Shown here one piece after another: positions 1-12,015 of a stretch of 35,749 nucleotides of DNA (the stretch's first letter is position 1; each line of letters begins with the position of its first letter). The position numbers and the translations under genes were made by a program. This DNA is from Priapulus caudatus (lineage: Eukaryota > Priapulida > Priapulimorpha > Priapulimorphida > Priapulidae). Under the pieces are notes generated by a model. The model saw only the letters and a list, made by a program, of their open reading frames with translations, made no database searches and was not told the DNA's origin. The stretch covers positions 14,629-50,377 of the forward strand of contig NW_014577345.1 in the NCBI RefSeq assembly GCF_000485595.1. The letters run 5' to 3'.

Positions 1-1485
1 CTCCGCCGGTAGCTGACTTCCAATTTATCACCAGCGCCTACAACCACCAGAAGGCCTATGGTGAAATGTGAGGCGTAAACAGCACACACACACGCGACGC
101 AGGGCCGCCGCCGCCCTAAGACGACGAGACACAGGCACGCACGCCACAGGCTGTAAACGCGAGCGAAGAATCCTAATAAATTCCAAGAAGGCTAGCATGC
201 ATGCTGCTGTCACGAGGCAGGCGTGGGCGCCACCAAGTAGCCATACCGAAGCAACGCAATCAATGAAAGCATATCACCAAAGCTAACATACACACCACGG
301 CATGAGGAGGGGCGTTACGGCATTGCCGATCTCTCGACGCACCCCCGAACGAGAGCGTGACACTCTAACAGGTCAAATCGTAAATCGCTATTCGGCAAAT
401 CTTCAACAACTGCATACGGCGGTTACGTAAGCCCTGGCGAACATGTGCCGAACATTTTGCTCAAAAAACATTATCGGTAGCAATGTTCACATGAAATGTT
501 GCGGCAAGTGCGGGAAAAATGCCGCCGAAAAACATTTGTTTTTTTTCCCATGACCAGCGAACAATGTTTCTGAAGATCGGAAATGTTTGATAATCGGTCG
601 AACATTGTTCGTGAATTTCGTCAGTGCGCTGAAGTCGAACAATTTCTAGGAACATTGAAAGTAAGTAACCAATAGGCAGCCAACGAATATGTGGTCATAT
701 GATTTTTGTGGCCCAATCATGGCGCCGATCACGTACTCTTTACAACACAGCTATCAAGATGCGCACGGAGTTGTTCTGCTGCAGAATGTTCGGCAATGTG
801 CGGCTCAGCCAGTTGTTCACAGAAATCCGCACACTTGCCAGACCAAAAAACATTGTTTCAGAAATGTTCGACGGGAATATTCAGAATGTTGTGGGAGCAA
901 AACGTCGCTTAGAAACCAAATATACAGATGCTCTCTTAACTGCGCGACTGGAGACAAAATGACAAAACAACAATACCCGTCCTTGGTGTTAAGCGACCAG
1001 CGAGCATTTGCAGACGACACAGTGTGTCCTCCGTAACCGTGGTGCATACCTGAGCTGAATAACGTAGAGATAACACCGTCATAATTAACATATCAAGCCA
1101 TCAGAAATACTCTGGCATTCGAGCGAGCCTGCCCGGTAAATCACTTACTCCGTCCTGACACGTCGTAAAAACTAGTCAGTGATGACTGCTGTATGAATGA
1201 CTTGCATCGCTAATCTTATTCAAAGTTACAGTGGTAGCTGATGCGGGACATGGCCCATCAATGTCAGTGTTGACGTTATTTGTGTCAGGTGTTAGGTTTA
1301 ATTGGTGCATTAACATTGTGTTTGCATATGACAAAGCTGCAGCATATCAGGGGTGAATAGTGACAAATTCTGTCATTATTAAAAGGTTTAACACTGTCAG
1401 TGTCACACATGTTCATTCTGAATGATTACTCCAAGGTTAAACCCAGTACATACGTAGCAACAGGAGTGAATTAAAACAATTTTGT
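1..1485. other. Noncoding stretch upstream of the first recognised exon
   Basis: No exon with recognisable protein similarity is visible on either strand. Positions about 425-670 and 770-900 are rich in GAACATT/AATGTTC words in both orientations, including CGAACATTGTTCG near 599, which look like a decayed inverted-repeat element. At 1348-1384 a CAGGGGTGAATAGTGACA start followed by TGTCATTATTA resembles a damaged copy of the small palindromic family described below. The 5' exon or exons of the SH3BP5 homologue could lie here, but I could not find them. Confidence 0.5.
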
Positions 1486-1498
1486 TTTTAGTTAGGCC

Positions 1499-1737
1499 AA
1501 AACAAAATATAGGTGTGGTTACCGTTTCCCGACCGACCCTATTTATTCCCAGCGACCCTAAACATTTTAATTGTCAATTTTCTTAAAAAAAAGAAAAGAA
1601 TATGAATTGGACAAACCTACGCACATCCTTCGGACATGGTTCGTAAATAAAATATTTCAAGAAAATAAAATGTTTTCCTTGACTACCTACCCTATTTTTT
1701 TCGGCATGTAACGGTAACCACACATATATTTTGTTTT
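1499..1737. mobile_element. MITE-like element with about 27 bp terminal inverted repeats
   Basis: The left end AAAACAAAATATAGGTGTGG continues to ACCGTT. Its reverse complement ends the element at 1711-1737 with one mismatch. The interior holds CCGACCGACCCTATTT and CTACCTACCCTATTTT, which are similar to the interior of the element at 2285-2559. No coding capacity. It lies upstream of the SH3BP5-like exons. Confidence 0.6.
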
Positions 1738-2017
1738 TAGTTACTCGTAGTAGCACCAAGAGTTAATAACAGCTTATAACATACTTGCATTCAGTGACTC
1801 CCATCATCCCATGTACCTGATCACCCTACAATTTAGCTCTACCGGTGTAACCCCTTTGGAGCGAAGGGACAGCATGCCACGGGAGCGAAGGGGCTACACA
1901 GATAGAGCTACCTCCAATTTAACCAGCGAGCTAACTGCATCTGTTACCGAGAGCCCGTGAGTCTGGCTGGCATCTATATATATATATCTATAAGTTCTGT
2001 ATTTGTATCGTCTGCAG

Positions 2018-3109
2018 GCAGCGAATTCTGTCTTCAGAACCACCTTGTCCGAGTCCAGCCAGCAGTTGAAACAGCTAGCGAAGAAACTGGGCAAGAGTGT
2101 GGAGAAAGCTCGACCCTACTACGAAGCCAGAGATGTCGCCTTCAAGGTGCGCGCTACCTATACACACACACACACGCTAAACTATTAACTCGTTCCTAAT
2201 AACGCGTCGTTTCCTGCTTGTAGTCGCCCAAGGTCAGTGTGCCAAGGTGCTGGGGACCCGTCGTCAGAAAAAAAATTAGTCTTGAGGCCATCTTTAAAAA
2301 ATTATATGTTTGCTGTCCTCCGACCGACCCACGAAAATAGCCGCGACCCAAAATTTTTTTTTTACATTTTGGGTTCCTATTTTTTTTTTTTTTTTACATT
2401 CCTCATAGTTAAGACTGAAACACAAAGCATGTGTGGCAAACATGAGGACAGACTTAAAATAACTATTATGCCTCACACAAAAAAAAGACCTACCTACCTA
2501 CCCACTAAAAAAATCATGGGTCGGGGGACAGCAAACATAGAATTTTTTAAGGATGGCCTGACATTAGTTTTAACATTAACCTATTCTCGTAAATCGCACC
2601 TCTACACACTGTGTGTAAGAAGCTCGTGACTGTACCCTGTTTCTGTCAATGGTCGACGAGGAAAAGGTTGTGTTAACGCTCACGTTAAGATTAAGTTATG
2701 TTTCCGACCCCGGGTCCCCGGTTACTACACGGTCTGTACGCAAAGATAGCATTGTAACATGATATTAGTGGGTAAAGATATTGGGTGAAGTGGGTTTCTA
2801 CCTACCTTCCCTACATATCTGTCACTGGTCAGTCTATTACAAACCAACAAAACTATCGTCGGTCCGGTGCGCGACCGCTCGAACGTTCTCTTGTTTCACT
2901 CTTCGTCTGTTCGTGTGCAGGCTCACCGGGAGGCGCAGAAGGCGGCGATACAGTTCCAGCGAGCGAACAGCGAACACCAGGCGGCGAAAGAAACGATCTA
3001 CCTCGCAGAACAACGTCTGCTGAACATGAACGACAAGCGAGTGTTCGACTCCGCATGGCAGGAGATGATCAACCACGCTACGATGAAGGTGAGGAGGTGG
3101 TGGTGGTGG

Positions 3110-3197
<88 letters not shown>

Positions 3198-5570
3198 TGG
3201 TGGTGGTGGTGGCGGTGCTGCTACTGTTCCTGCTGTGCTGTGTGTTGCAGCAGCAGCAGTGGCGGCAGAGTTGGTAGTAACATGATGTTATTTGTGGTAG
3301 TGTTTTGTGATGACAAGGGTGACCATCATAGATGGTCACTATTAATGTTGGCAGCAGCGACGGTAACATTAACGATGTTGGTTTCGGAACAGTAACAGGA
3401 GTAGTAACGCGAGTAGTTAAGGAGACTACGCAAAGCCTGTGAGGTAGAGGTGGTAGCATCCATAGAACAAACTCAATAAAATTGTTTACAACCTTACAGC
3501 TAAACGAGGCGGAGTCGGCAAAGCTGAAGAACGAAAGCGATCATCAGGAGAAATCCGCACAGTTCGTGACGGCCGAGCAGCGCCTCTACAAGCTAGAGAA
3601 GGAGCTACGCAGTGCCATCAACAAATCCAGGTATGTGCTGTTTAGGAGAGAGAGAGCCGTGGCGTTGACGGATAGCTCGTTTATCTGCCCATCGGTCCTT
3701 GAGTTTGTGATAGCACGAGCGATGGCACTCTTTCCAAGTACAAAACCCTTTCGTCAGTCGATGCGCATGTTTAAGACATTGAGCATCCATAATAGAGCCA
3801 GAGCGATTTTAATTTTCGCGAGATTTCTTTGAGGAACCGGTACCGGTTCATGCATCTGCCCACATGTTTCTTCCTCGAATGTTACTATATTGTTGTAACT
3901 CTCGGCGTTTTCCCGACTATCGTATTAATCTGCGAGTCTCGCGCGTCCACGCTTTTCAGGAATTACTTCGAGCGGAAAGACAAGTTTCAAGCATTTCTGC
4001 AAGATAAGAAGCGAAGCATAGAGGGGCTACAGCGAACAGTGCAGACGACGAAGAGACAATATGCAGACGCGCTTAATAACCTTGAACAGGTAATGATGAC
4101 CTTGAGATTGGAAGTTAACTATGCCGGGAGTAATTACCGCTTCAAAGTTCTCTTCTCACGCAAGCTTATCTCGTTACACATCAAGCGAGTCTGCTTGGGA
4201 TGTTCTATTGTTGTGTCACGTGTGCAGATAGTATGGAGGAATGTTCATGTGTGTGAACAGTATAGAGCCATGTTATATTTATAGATCATCTTCAATTCTT
4301 TGTGCCTAATCGAGTCATAACTCGCTCTGTGGTGCAGTTTGGCTCGCTCTCAATAAAAATAAAAATCTGTCTCATTGAAATGATCATGCATGCATCTAGT
4401 AGACATAGATATTGTGCTCGGGAACACAGTCTGACATTTCCTTCTAACTCTGTAGATCTCGGAAGAGATACACAGTCAGCGTCTGCAGGACAAACAGAGG
4501 GAGCCAGGGGTAGGAGCAGAGGAAGCCAAAGACAGGACGTCTCCTGTTCCCGATCTCGATAACCTGCGAGCAAAAGCTAGTCTCATGGAAGGGTCGACAG
4601 CATCGCTACCGGATGCAGAGTTAGGTAATGAGAACAGTGGAGCGGCGGAGTGGCCATTGTAACGGCTGCAAAGGAAACTTCGAAGCGTTGCTGGTTTCTC
4701 AGAGTTGCCTGAGAGTCGTTTAGAGGTGTGAGGGCGGCATTTAAGTGCTGGGGCTCTTGCGGGGATTTCTGAGGAAGTCTGTGTTTTTTGGTTGTTAAAC
4801 GTACTGAATTTCACAAGCACAAAAAGGCACGTTTTCCCTTTTTTATTTCTTTTTTGAATTAAATACTATGGAGAAACAATTTGTTTAAATTTATCATGAT
4901 CATTATTATTATTATTATTATTAGTAGCATTAGTCATTATTAGTATTATTTACTCGATGTTTCGTGTCATTTATTCTCATTCTCCTCTCCATCCATCACA
5001 GACGACATAACTGTGTCGAGTCTGCGCACGGACGCCAGTGACCGCGGCGCCCTCTCCGACTGCGATCTATCGGACGACGAAGCCGACCTCCGTCCGACTT
5101 CCGAGCGAGAAGGTGGCGCCACCGTCCCGCGATCGTCGTGCGCGCGGGTGGACGCGACAACTTGCTGTGATAGCGGTGTCGGCACGGACGCAGAGGGGGC
5201 GCCGCCGCCCGCCGAGACAAACACGCTACCGCGATGTCGCTCAGCGACGGCGATGAGCGGCGCGACGGCGGCGGCGGCGGTCGCTCGGACGAACACCGGC
5301 GAGACACGGGCGCGCCGGGTCACCGTCGGCGCCGCGGCGGCGCCACCTGTTTCGCGTGGCGCGAGGGAACAGATGCTGGCGAGCCTGCCGCTATTGGCCG
5401 GACTCAGCGAGCAGCTGAGCCGTGATTGGCCAATGGTGAGGAGGTGGAGCGGGGATGATGACAGCGGCGAGGCGAGGGGATTCGGCGTGAGGAGACAGCC
5501 GAGCGGCGCGTCGCTGAAGACGCAGAACCGTCGCCATGCCAACAAGCAACAACAGCAGCAGCAACAATAG
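2018..5570 (+). CDS. SH3BP5: SH3BP5/SH3BP5L homologue, RAB11 guanine nucleotide exchange factor family (5'-partial)
   Basis: Six exons are visible: 2018-2146, 2921-3088, 3500-3630, 3960-4089, 4456-4624 and 5002-5570 (stop TAG 5568-5570). All have AG/GT borders and compatible phases, giving 431 codons without a frame break. The first five exons encode the family's long antiparallel coiled coil. Diagnostic stretches are KARPYYEAR, AKETIYLAEQRLL, FDSAWQEMINHAT, LEKELRSAINKSR, YFERK and ALNNLEQISEEIHSQR, which match vertebrate SH3BP5 and SH3BP5L almost position by position. The sixth exon is GC-rich and encodes an acidic, Ser/Ala-rich, probably disordered tail (ITVSSLRTDASD, DSGVGTD) ending in a Gln run. 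Members of this family (SH3BP5, nematode REI-1) activate RAB11 on endomembranes; vertebrate SH3BP5 also binds BTK and JNK. Those roles are known for the family and only inferred here. The N-terminal residues and start codon are not in the visible exons. Confidence 0.93.
2285..2559. mobile_element. MITE-like element with about 43 bp terminal inverted repeats, in an SH3BP5 intron
   Basis: The left arm begins AGGCCATCTTTAAAAAATTA and runs through TGTTTGCTGTCC to about 2331. The right arm (about 2513-2559) is its reverse complement with a few mismatches. The interior has CCGACCGACCC, GCGACCC and repeated CTAC, as in the element at 1499-1737. It sits in the intron between the first and second visible exons. 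No coding capacity. Confidence 0.65.
3093..3262 (+). repeat. GGT/TTG/CTG trinucleotide microsatellite in an SH3BP5 intron
   Basis: A run of GTG triplets passes into about 25 TTG units, then CTG units, then GTG units and a short CAG run. It starts four bases after the donor of exon 2921-3088. Long open frames through it on both strands encode only homopolymers and are not genes. Confidence 0.9.
4895..4950 (+). repeat. ATT-rich microsatellite
   Basis: About seven consecutive ATT units followed by degenerate units, in the intron before the last SH3BP5 exon. Confidence 0.7.
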
Positions 5571-5574
5571 CAAC

Positions 5575-5580
5575 AATAAA
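5575..5580 (+). terminator. Possible polyadenylation signal directly after the SH3BP5 stop
   Basis: AATAAA lies five bases after the TAG. Further AATAAA hexamers occur at 6218-6223 and 7061-7066, so the true 3' end may be much further downstream. The sequence alone cannot say which is used. Confidence 0.3.
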
Positions 5581-6638
5581 ACGTAGCCAGGGATGCAGCG
5601 AACACGAATCAGGGTCAGAGAAGTGTAGTACCAGCAGCAGCTAGCTGTACAGAGTGTTGCTGGTACTACTGCTGCCGCTGCTGCTAGGTCATTCCCTACC
5701 GCCAACCAACCAGTACCCGTGCAATCACGAAGCCACAACAGCGAAATCCGACGCCGATGATTATGTGCAATCGTTAAATAGCAAAGTTGAACATCTCAAT
5801 ATTGTGGAAATTGGCATGCGATTACAAGTGCATTTACAAGAGAATAGCCAAGTAAGGTTAATTGGTAATGCCCAGAATCATTTCACGATTACTCAAGGTG
5901 TGATAAAGACGGTGGTATCATCTGCCTTGACAAGTCAAACTAAATTTATTACGGCCCCAATCAGTCGATAGTTTTGGGTGAGCAGTGTTTGCCTTTGCTG
6001 ACAATGGAGTTCTGCTAGTGTTGGCTGTCAAATACCGCGTTAAGAACGGCTAAATGCGACTCCAACTGATAAATAGCATTACTTCTTTAAAATCAAATTT
6101 GGCAGCAGGTAGACACGTGATTTGATTCGACCAATAGGGGCTCACTGTCCGCCATTAATCATTAAGCGCTGTCCTGCGCGCGCGCGCGCGTCTATTCATC
6201 CGAAAATAGAAGTAGAGAATAAATCGTTCTGTTCCATTTCCTCCTCGTCTTTCCAGTGCGTATCGTTGTGAGAGTCATGTTACCTGTTATATATATCGAT
6301 CACAGCGTGGTGCTTTGTTTCAGTAGGGACCTTAGTGAAGATGCGTTTTAGTGCTCATCGAAAGTTTTCTCATTTTGTAACGGAACGCGACTCAATGCGT
6401 TGCCTTGAGTAAGAAATGCAGCGTCACTCACATGTATCTACTACACTCTGTCGTCCGTAGTCAGAAACAAAATTAGTCTAAAAAATTTAGTCTTTACATG
6501 AACTTTTTCTTGTATTGGATCTCTGTATAGAGACAATCGTAGCTTTACCGTGTTTATGTGACGATCTGCGAGAAAGTTAAATGTTAATACTAATGTTACA
6601 ATCATTTTGTTTGACAACGGGTGCCCCTAGTAGTTGAT

Positions 6639-6750
6639 ACATTCGTGATGACATGTGTTGACAGATGGACATTCGTGATGACATGTGTTGACAGATGGAC
6701 ATTCGTGATGACATGTAGGTTGACTAGTGGACAGCGTGATGGTACAGTGT
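6639..6750 (+). repeat. 30-bp tandem repeat
   Basis: The unit starts ACATTCGTGATGACATGTGT and ends TGACAGATGG. Two exact copies are at 6639-6668 and 6669-6698, with a partial third and a degenerate fourth after it. It lies in the probable 3' UTR or flank of SH3BP5. Confidence 0.9.
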
Positions 6751-8159
6751 TGCAGGATGGACTTTTCGTGTGATAGACAGATTGTGCTAATGAGTGTTGA
6801 CACACGCATCTTGTCGTCCACCCTGCTTCTATATCACCCGCCCGCTGAGTGGTCTAGTGGGCCTTCGTGCTTCTAATTCGTTCGATGTGACATATCGTTA
6901 AGGTGCAGGATTGTATAGTATTAGCTTTACGTTGTTTAAGTTATGGTATTGAGAGGAAGTGGTGAGTGAGTGGATGAGTGGCGTGCGGTTGGTGGTGAGT
7001 GGTGACGAGTTGTGGGTGAGCGAATGTGCGTGAATAAGGAAGAGAGAAGAACAAAATAGAAATAAAGAGAGAGAAAGAACAACATTCGCATTATCTCTGT
7101 TCTTGCGATGCTTCTAGGTGCCCATGCTAATTACAGATATATACGCTCGCTCGCTCGTTCATGTAACTTATGAATTTTACTTGTCTTCGCGTCAATAGTT
7201 TTTCTCGTCAAATGCATTCTGTTATGAATTGTATTTTTATTAGAATGTCGACGGACGTTGTCTATGATATTCTTCCAGTATTAATGAGGATCGCATGCAT
7301 TACGTTATTCTATCGCCGGCTGATACTTTAGTTTATTATAGAGATAATTAGTAGGCAGTGTGTACCTCTGTAGTGTCGAGAGAGTATAATTCCGATTTGA
7401 TCTTATAGAAAATTATCTCGTGAACCACGCGTCGCTATATTGTTTTCGCTATTGTGGCGGATCATTGTTTGCGTGACGTAAAGCCAACGCACTAAGCACA
7501 CACAGCACAGCGCACACGCCAGTAGGGACCACGCACGCTAACGCGCACGCGAACGGTATTTCCTGCATTGTTATGTGTCTGTGTGACGATGACGGCTGTA
7601 GAATGTGCTGTTGACTGCTGCCGCGCTCGCACGAGCGGTCAATCAAACGAGGCAGGCACCGCCTTGAGCAGACGTGATTCTTATTGGCCTTACAACACGT
7701 CAGCCGCACACATCACACGCCGGCCGACACGCCTAAACCCGCAGCACCGCGCATGACGTCACGAACAACCAATCCACACACGCATTAATTATTAGTATAT
7801 TAGATATACGACAAAGTCTATTGTAATATATATATATATATTCTACAAGTGGGCTACCGTGTTACGCGCCGTGTCGGCAGCAGCAGCAGCGCAGCGCGCG
7901 CGAGTCAGCGGATTGAGGTGAGCTCGAGGCGCCACACTGCCGCGGCAGGCTGTCATATTTCGGGTCTCATTGTTTGCGTGCGGGTTTGTCACGCTACACG
8001 GCCGATGCTATATAGTCCATTATCGTGCATCTCCATCTCTGCTAGTCTCTCTCTCTCTATTTATATATACTAGTGCGTGCTATTGTGCATGTGTGTGAGG
8101 GAGCGTTTGCGTGGAACTGACTGTCTTGCCTGTCATTATTCGTCGCTTATATTCATTAG

Positions 8160-8325
8160 TGTGCTTACATTTCTCTGTGCGTGAATGTGTGCGTGCGTTC
8201 TTATGTGCGTGAATGTGTGCGTGCGTTCTTATGTGCGCGAATGCGTGCGTGCGTACCTATGTGCGTGAGTGCGTGAGTGTGTGCGTGCGTGCGTGAGTGC
8301 GTGTGCGTGTGCGTGTGTGTATTGT
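8160..8325 (+). repeat. GTGCGT-rich microsatellite
   Basis: Degenerate GTGTGCGTGCG units with a longer internal period (GCGTTCTTATGTGCG seen twice). Noncoding. Confidence 0.85.
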
Positions 8326-9370
8326 ATGTATCTATGGTCTGTGAGGTCTGATATCCGTATACAATAGTCCGCGTACAATAACCTACTTCCTCGCATCGCG
8401 CGCGATTCTATACTAACGCGCGATGATTATGTGCCACAAAGGATGCATTCTCTCTCAGGCAGGTCAGCATTTGTAAAGCATTCACTTTCGCGGAATTCAC
8501 AAATTTAGTAAGATACAGTAGACATTTTCCACCCCGTTCTTTACCGAACACTACATCCTCTTCGAGTTGCAAAGCATGTTAGCAAGCTAGATTTTTGGCA
8601 TTCTAAAAGTAGACATAGATGCATTTCATCGCTGTTGTTCTGTTTTGGTATTCGATCCAACATCTTCTGGATAATAGACTATGTCATATATAATAGATAC
8701 AATATACAAAGTATATTATACAATAGACAATATATAATAGACCTATTACATAAATTACAGCTAGAATGTGTTACGATATCTCAAGGTATCAATACATGCA
8801 TTGTAAACGTGCGTCCCTCTCCTAGCTGTATTAATATACTCATTGTGTCTCATCAAAACTAGGCATGAGCATGATTGCAAGCAAACAACCATCCGGAGCA
8901 GTGCGCATGAGAAGATAGCATAAATTAACTGTCTCCGGCGCTAACCGCAAGATTCCCTGCCATGCGGCGACGTCGCTTCGATCTGATCACACCGTAGATA
9001 TAGAATATAGATCTATATTTTATATCTATGATCGTACCGTAGATATAGTATGTAGATCAATATTCTACCTCTATTATCGTACCGGGAAAAGGCCCATAGG
9101 AGGCTGCAATCAAGCCGGCATGGTGACGTCATCGCTGATACGCCGATCTCCGGATTACGGAAGACGCATTTATGTATCCTTCAAAGATTTACATTTCATT
9201 TCAGGGCCGTAATTAATTAACTATGTGGTACAGAGCGGCAGTTACTTCTGGAGTTTGAAGCGGTAACGCAAAACTGGCCACGGTCAACTGCTCAAGGCAG
9301 AGATAGCTAGCGCGTGGCTTTACGCTTCCAGGCAAAATTCCAGCAACCTTGATTATATAGGAAGGAATAA

Positions 9371-9757
9371 ATTTCGTTTAGCTTCATACACTACTTCTAT
9401 TAGAGCAATAAATTGTGCTACAGATATTTTATGATCTGCATGGCGTTGTTCTAGGATAGAGAACCTAGATTAACGCCAGATCATAAACATTTCTAGGTCA
9501 AAATTTATTGAGCTAAGCTTCTATACGCGACCCCAGCGCCGACCAACGGCAGAGAAAATGTACATAATTTAATTCGGCATTACGAGGATTCGTGGAAGGC
9601 TAGATCTTTAGAGACTCCCTCTTATTATATAAAGGAGGTGATGCGTTTTACATTTTTATAGAAGCCTTCTCCTGAGTTTGCCCTATGTTTTTTTAAATAA
9701 ATACTTCCAACAAAATGCGATTTCCTTTAGCAGATAGAGGGCATGCGAAGAGACACA
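9371..9757 (+). repeat. Dispersed direct repeat, copy 1
   Basis: It shares a series of blocks with 9911-10329: ATTTCGTTTAGC at the left, a GACCCCAGCGCCGACCAACGG-type block, a TTATTATATAAAGGAGGTG block, and AAAATGCGATTTCCTTTAGC near the right end. Its centre holds a different palindrome (GAGCAATAAATT paired with AATTTATTGAGC) from copy 2. Confidence 0.65.
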
Positions 9758-9910
9758 TCTGATTTAAACATTTCTCTTACGTTTTGAGGAAGTATGGATG
9801 ATTTGTTGCGTTTTGATTAATAGAGGGACGTATTGGCATCGACGTATTTCATATCAGATTACTCCTAGGTATGAGCTTTCTAGCGGTGTATAATTTCAAA
9901 AAATACATAT

Positions 9911-10329
9911 ATTTCGTTTAGCATTACTCACTACCATAGCACATAAATCACCATGTGCTCTGTCACTACTTCTCGTGACTTATCGTGACTCGTCACTACT
10001 TCTCGTGACTCGTCACTACTTCTCGGGATTTATGTGCCACTGATCTCTATAATATAATCAGATTATATTATAGAGATCAGTGTTATGTGCTCTGTCACTA
10101 CTTCTCGTACGCGACGCCAACGCCGACTAACGGCAAAGAAAAATGCACATAAGTTTGCAGGAAATCGGGATGTAGAGATTTAGCTCCCCTTTATTATATA
10201 AGGGAGGTGGTGCGTTTCACATTTTTTTATAGAAACTTAATCTTGGGTATATCCTCTCTTTTGTAAATATTTACCTCCAATAAAATGTCATTTTCTTCAG
10301 CAAATAGTAGGTATACGCACATACACGTC
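9911..10329 (+). repeat. Dispersed direct repeat, copy 2
   Basis: A diverged second copy of 9371-9757, carrying GACGCCAACGCCGACTAACGG and TTATTATATAAGGGAGGTG. It is interrupted by short CGTGACTCGTCACTACTTCT tandem units and by the perfect palindrome at 10038-10082. Confidence 0.65.
10038..10082. mobile_element. 45-bp perfect palindrome with an 8-bp target duplication
   Basis: Two 22-base arms, CACTGATCTCTATAATATAA plus TC and its exact reverse complement, flank a single A at 10060. The octamer TTATGTGC is repeated exactly on both sides (10030-10037 and 10083-10090), as expected for a transposed element with an 8-bp target duplication. No coding capacity. Confidence 0.75.
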
Positions 10330-10540
10330 TCATCATACAATCTAACAAACATTGAAGAAACATGAGGTTTGAAAGATTTGCCGCCTATAAGGATCCTAAG
10401 TCACTAAAGGATCGACATGTTTCACAACCCAATTATTCCTGGACATTTACCCACTACAATGTATAACCTCAACAGAATTGAATATGTGCGGGGCGGCGGC
10501 TAGCGTGGGAGGCAAAGGGGTCCGTCCTGCTCCTGGCGGG

Positions 10541-10845
10541 CAGGGGCGGATCCAGAGGGTTTGGGTGACCAGTTCCATAGTTCAGTAGTTCCATAGTAGT
10601 TCCATAGTAGTTCCATAGTAGTTCTATAGTAGTTCCATAGTAGTTCCATAGTTCCATAGTTCAGTTTCATCAGTTTCCATAGTTCTAGTCACAGCTAGGG
10701 GGGTCCGGAGGCATGCCCCTCGGGAATTTTTAAAAAATTAGGCTATATTGGTGCACTCTGGTGAATTTTGAAGGTCAATTCTGAAGATACCCAGCCTGTG
10801 ACTGGTTTCTGGAAACCGGTGCAAACCGGTCTACATCCGCGCCTG
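10541..10845. mobile_element. Non-autonomous DNA transposon with CAGGGGCGGAT-type ends
   Basis: The left end CAGGGGCGGATCCAGAGGG matches the inverted right end (reverse complement CAGGCGCGGATGTAG). GCGGG is duplicated at both borders (10536-10540, 10846-10850). The interior has GGGGGGTCCGGAGGCATGCCCC, typical as I recall of widespread hAT-like non-autonomous elements, and an 11-bp tandem array (TTCCATAGTAG) at about 10568-10685. Confidence 0.65.
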
Positions 10846-11019
10846 GCGGGGTCCTTCCAAAGAGGAGAACTGCTCTTATTCTACTTCCCAGAACGCCAAC
10901 CGCACGTGGCTCTGCACCAACAGGCAAAAGAAATTGGTTGAAAATGGGCCTGCAGTTTAGGAAGAGTTTGGCGAGCCACAAAAAAACATTCCGCTTATAG
11001 TATAGACGTATATATAATA

Positions 11020-11054
11020 GTATATGATATATAGTACACTATATATATATATAG

Positions 11055-11086
<32 letters not shown>

Positions 11087-11235
11087 GCGTGTCGCTGTGC
11101 GGTGTGCGTGGCCGTCTGCGTGACGTGTGCGTGTGCGTGTGCATGTGGTGGCGTGTGCATGATGCGAGTGTCTTGTAGCGGTGTGCGCGAAATAATATAT
11201 ATATATATATATCATATATGTATATCGCACCCGTG
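11020..11235. repeat. TA and GT microsatellites
   Basis: Two TA runs (about 11040-11074 and 11192-11220) bracket a GTGTGCGT-rich stretch. The TA runs can pair with each other. Confidence 0.85.
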
Positions 11236-11559
11236 TTTGCTATATCCGCATATATGTGTATAGTTTATGGGTTCTTAGATATCTCGTACCTGGCTAGATA
11301 CACCTGACACGAAATCACATGTCAGGGAATAATGCGCATGTGCTCACCGATCGTCCGTATAGTTGATGCCGGACGTTTGTCAATGGTAGACGTCTTCGTC
11401 GTTGTATATTATCTATAACTACTGCTGTATTATAACTGATATGATATACAGATTGATCATGGATTTTGGCTGTAGTCTTGGGTCCCGCACGCGATAGGCG
11501 CCGGATGTTTCAGATCAGGTAGTTGTTTATACTTGTTATTTCTCTTTTACTTCTCCTCC

Positions 11560-11760
11560 TCTGATGCTGCTGTTGCTGTTGTTGCTGTTGCTACTTGGCC
11601 TACTGGCTGGCTGTTATTGCTGCTGCTGCGGCTGCTGTTTCTGCTACTATTTACACTGCTGATCCTGATTGCAGCTGCTGCTGCTTTCTACTGTACTACG
11701 ATGCTGACTGCTCCTACTGCTGCCTGCTTGGACCTGCTGGCTGCTGCTCTAGCCTGGCAT
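11560..11760 (+). repeat. Degenerate CTG-rich tract
   Basis: Interrupted CTG/GCTGTT triplets. The open frame through it encodes Leu/Ala runs that imitate a signal peptide, but nothing supports translation. Confidence 0.7.
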
Positions 11761-11879
11761 ATATATAAACGCATATAGACAAGATTTAAGACTTTAACTA
11801 AAGCGCTAAAACAAAACCGGGCTTATGTACAATACTAAGTCACGTAGCAAACTATGACATAATTCTACATGGTGATACA

Positions 11880-12015
11880 ACCATTTTTGCAGAGGTGTCT
11901 TCCCATTTCGCCAGTTTCCCACTTCGCTCATTTGACAATTTCGACCATTAACCATGTTCGCCATTTTCCCATTTCGCCATTTTCCCACATATCGCAGTTT
12001 CCATTTCGCCAATAT
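11880..12015 (+). repeat. TTTCGCCATTTTCCCA-type degenerate repeat, forward orientation
   Basis: Repeated CATTTCGCC and ATTTTCCCA words. The same words occur in reverse complement at 12255-12420, so the two tracts could fold on each other across about 240 bp. Confidence 0.7.

Noticed and set aside
3-71. Short open frame at the window start ending KAYGEM and a TGA, possibly a last exon of an upstream gene
   Set aside because: Only 22 codons, no recognisable family and no visible acceptor. Chance openness is likely.
2785-3459. Long open frames through the TTG/CTG tract (Val, Leu or Asn runs)
   Set aside because: Produced by the trinucleotide repeat. The real exon ends at 3088 with a GT donor.
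4967-5605. 212-codon open frame antisense to the last SH3BP5 exon
   Set aside because: It is the complement of a GC-rich coding exon. The plus-strand frame continues a well-supported gene, and the antisense protein is low-complexity.
11533-11778. Leu/Ala-rich open frame resembling a signal peptide for the LolA/apple gene
   Set aside because: Encoded by a degenerate CTG tract, with no sensible donor or phase link to the exon at 12566.
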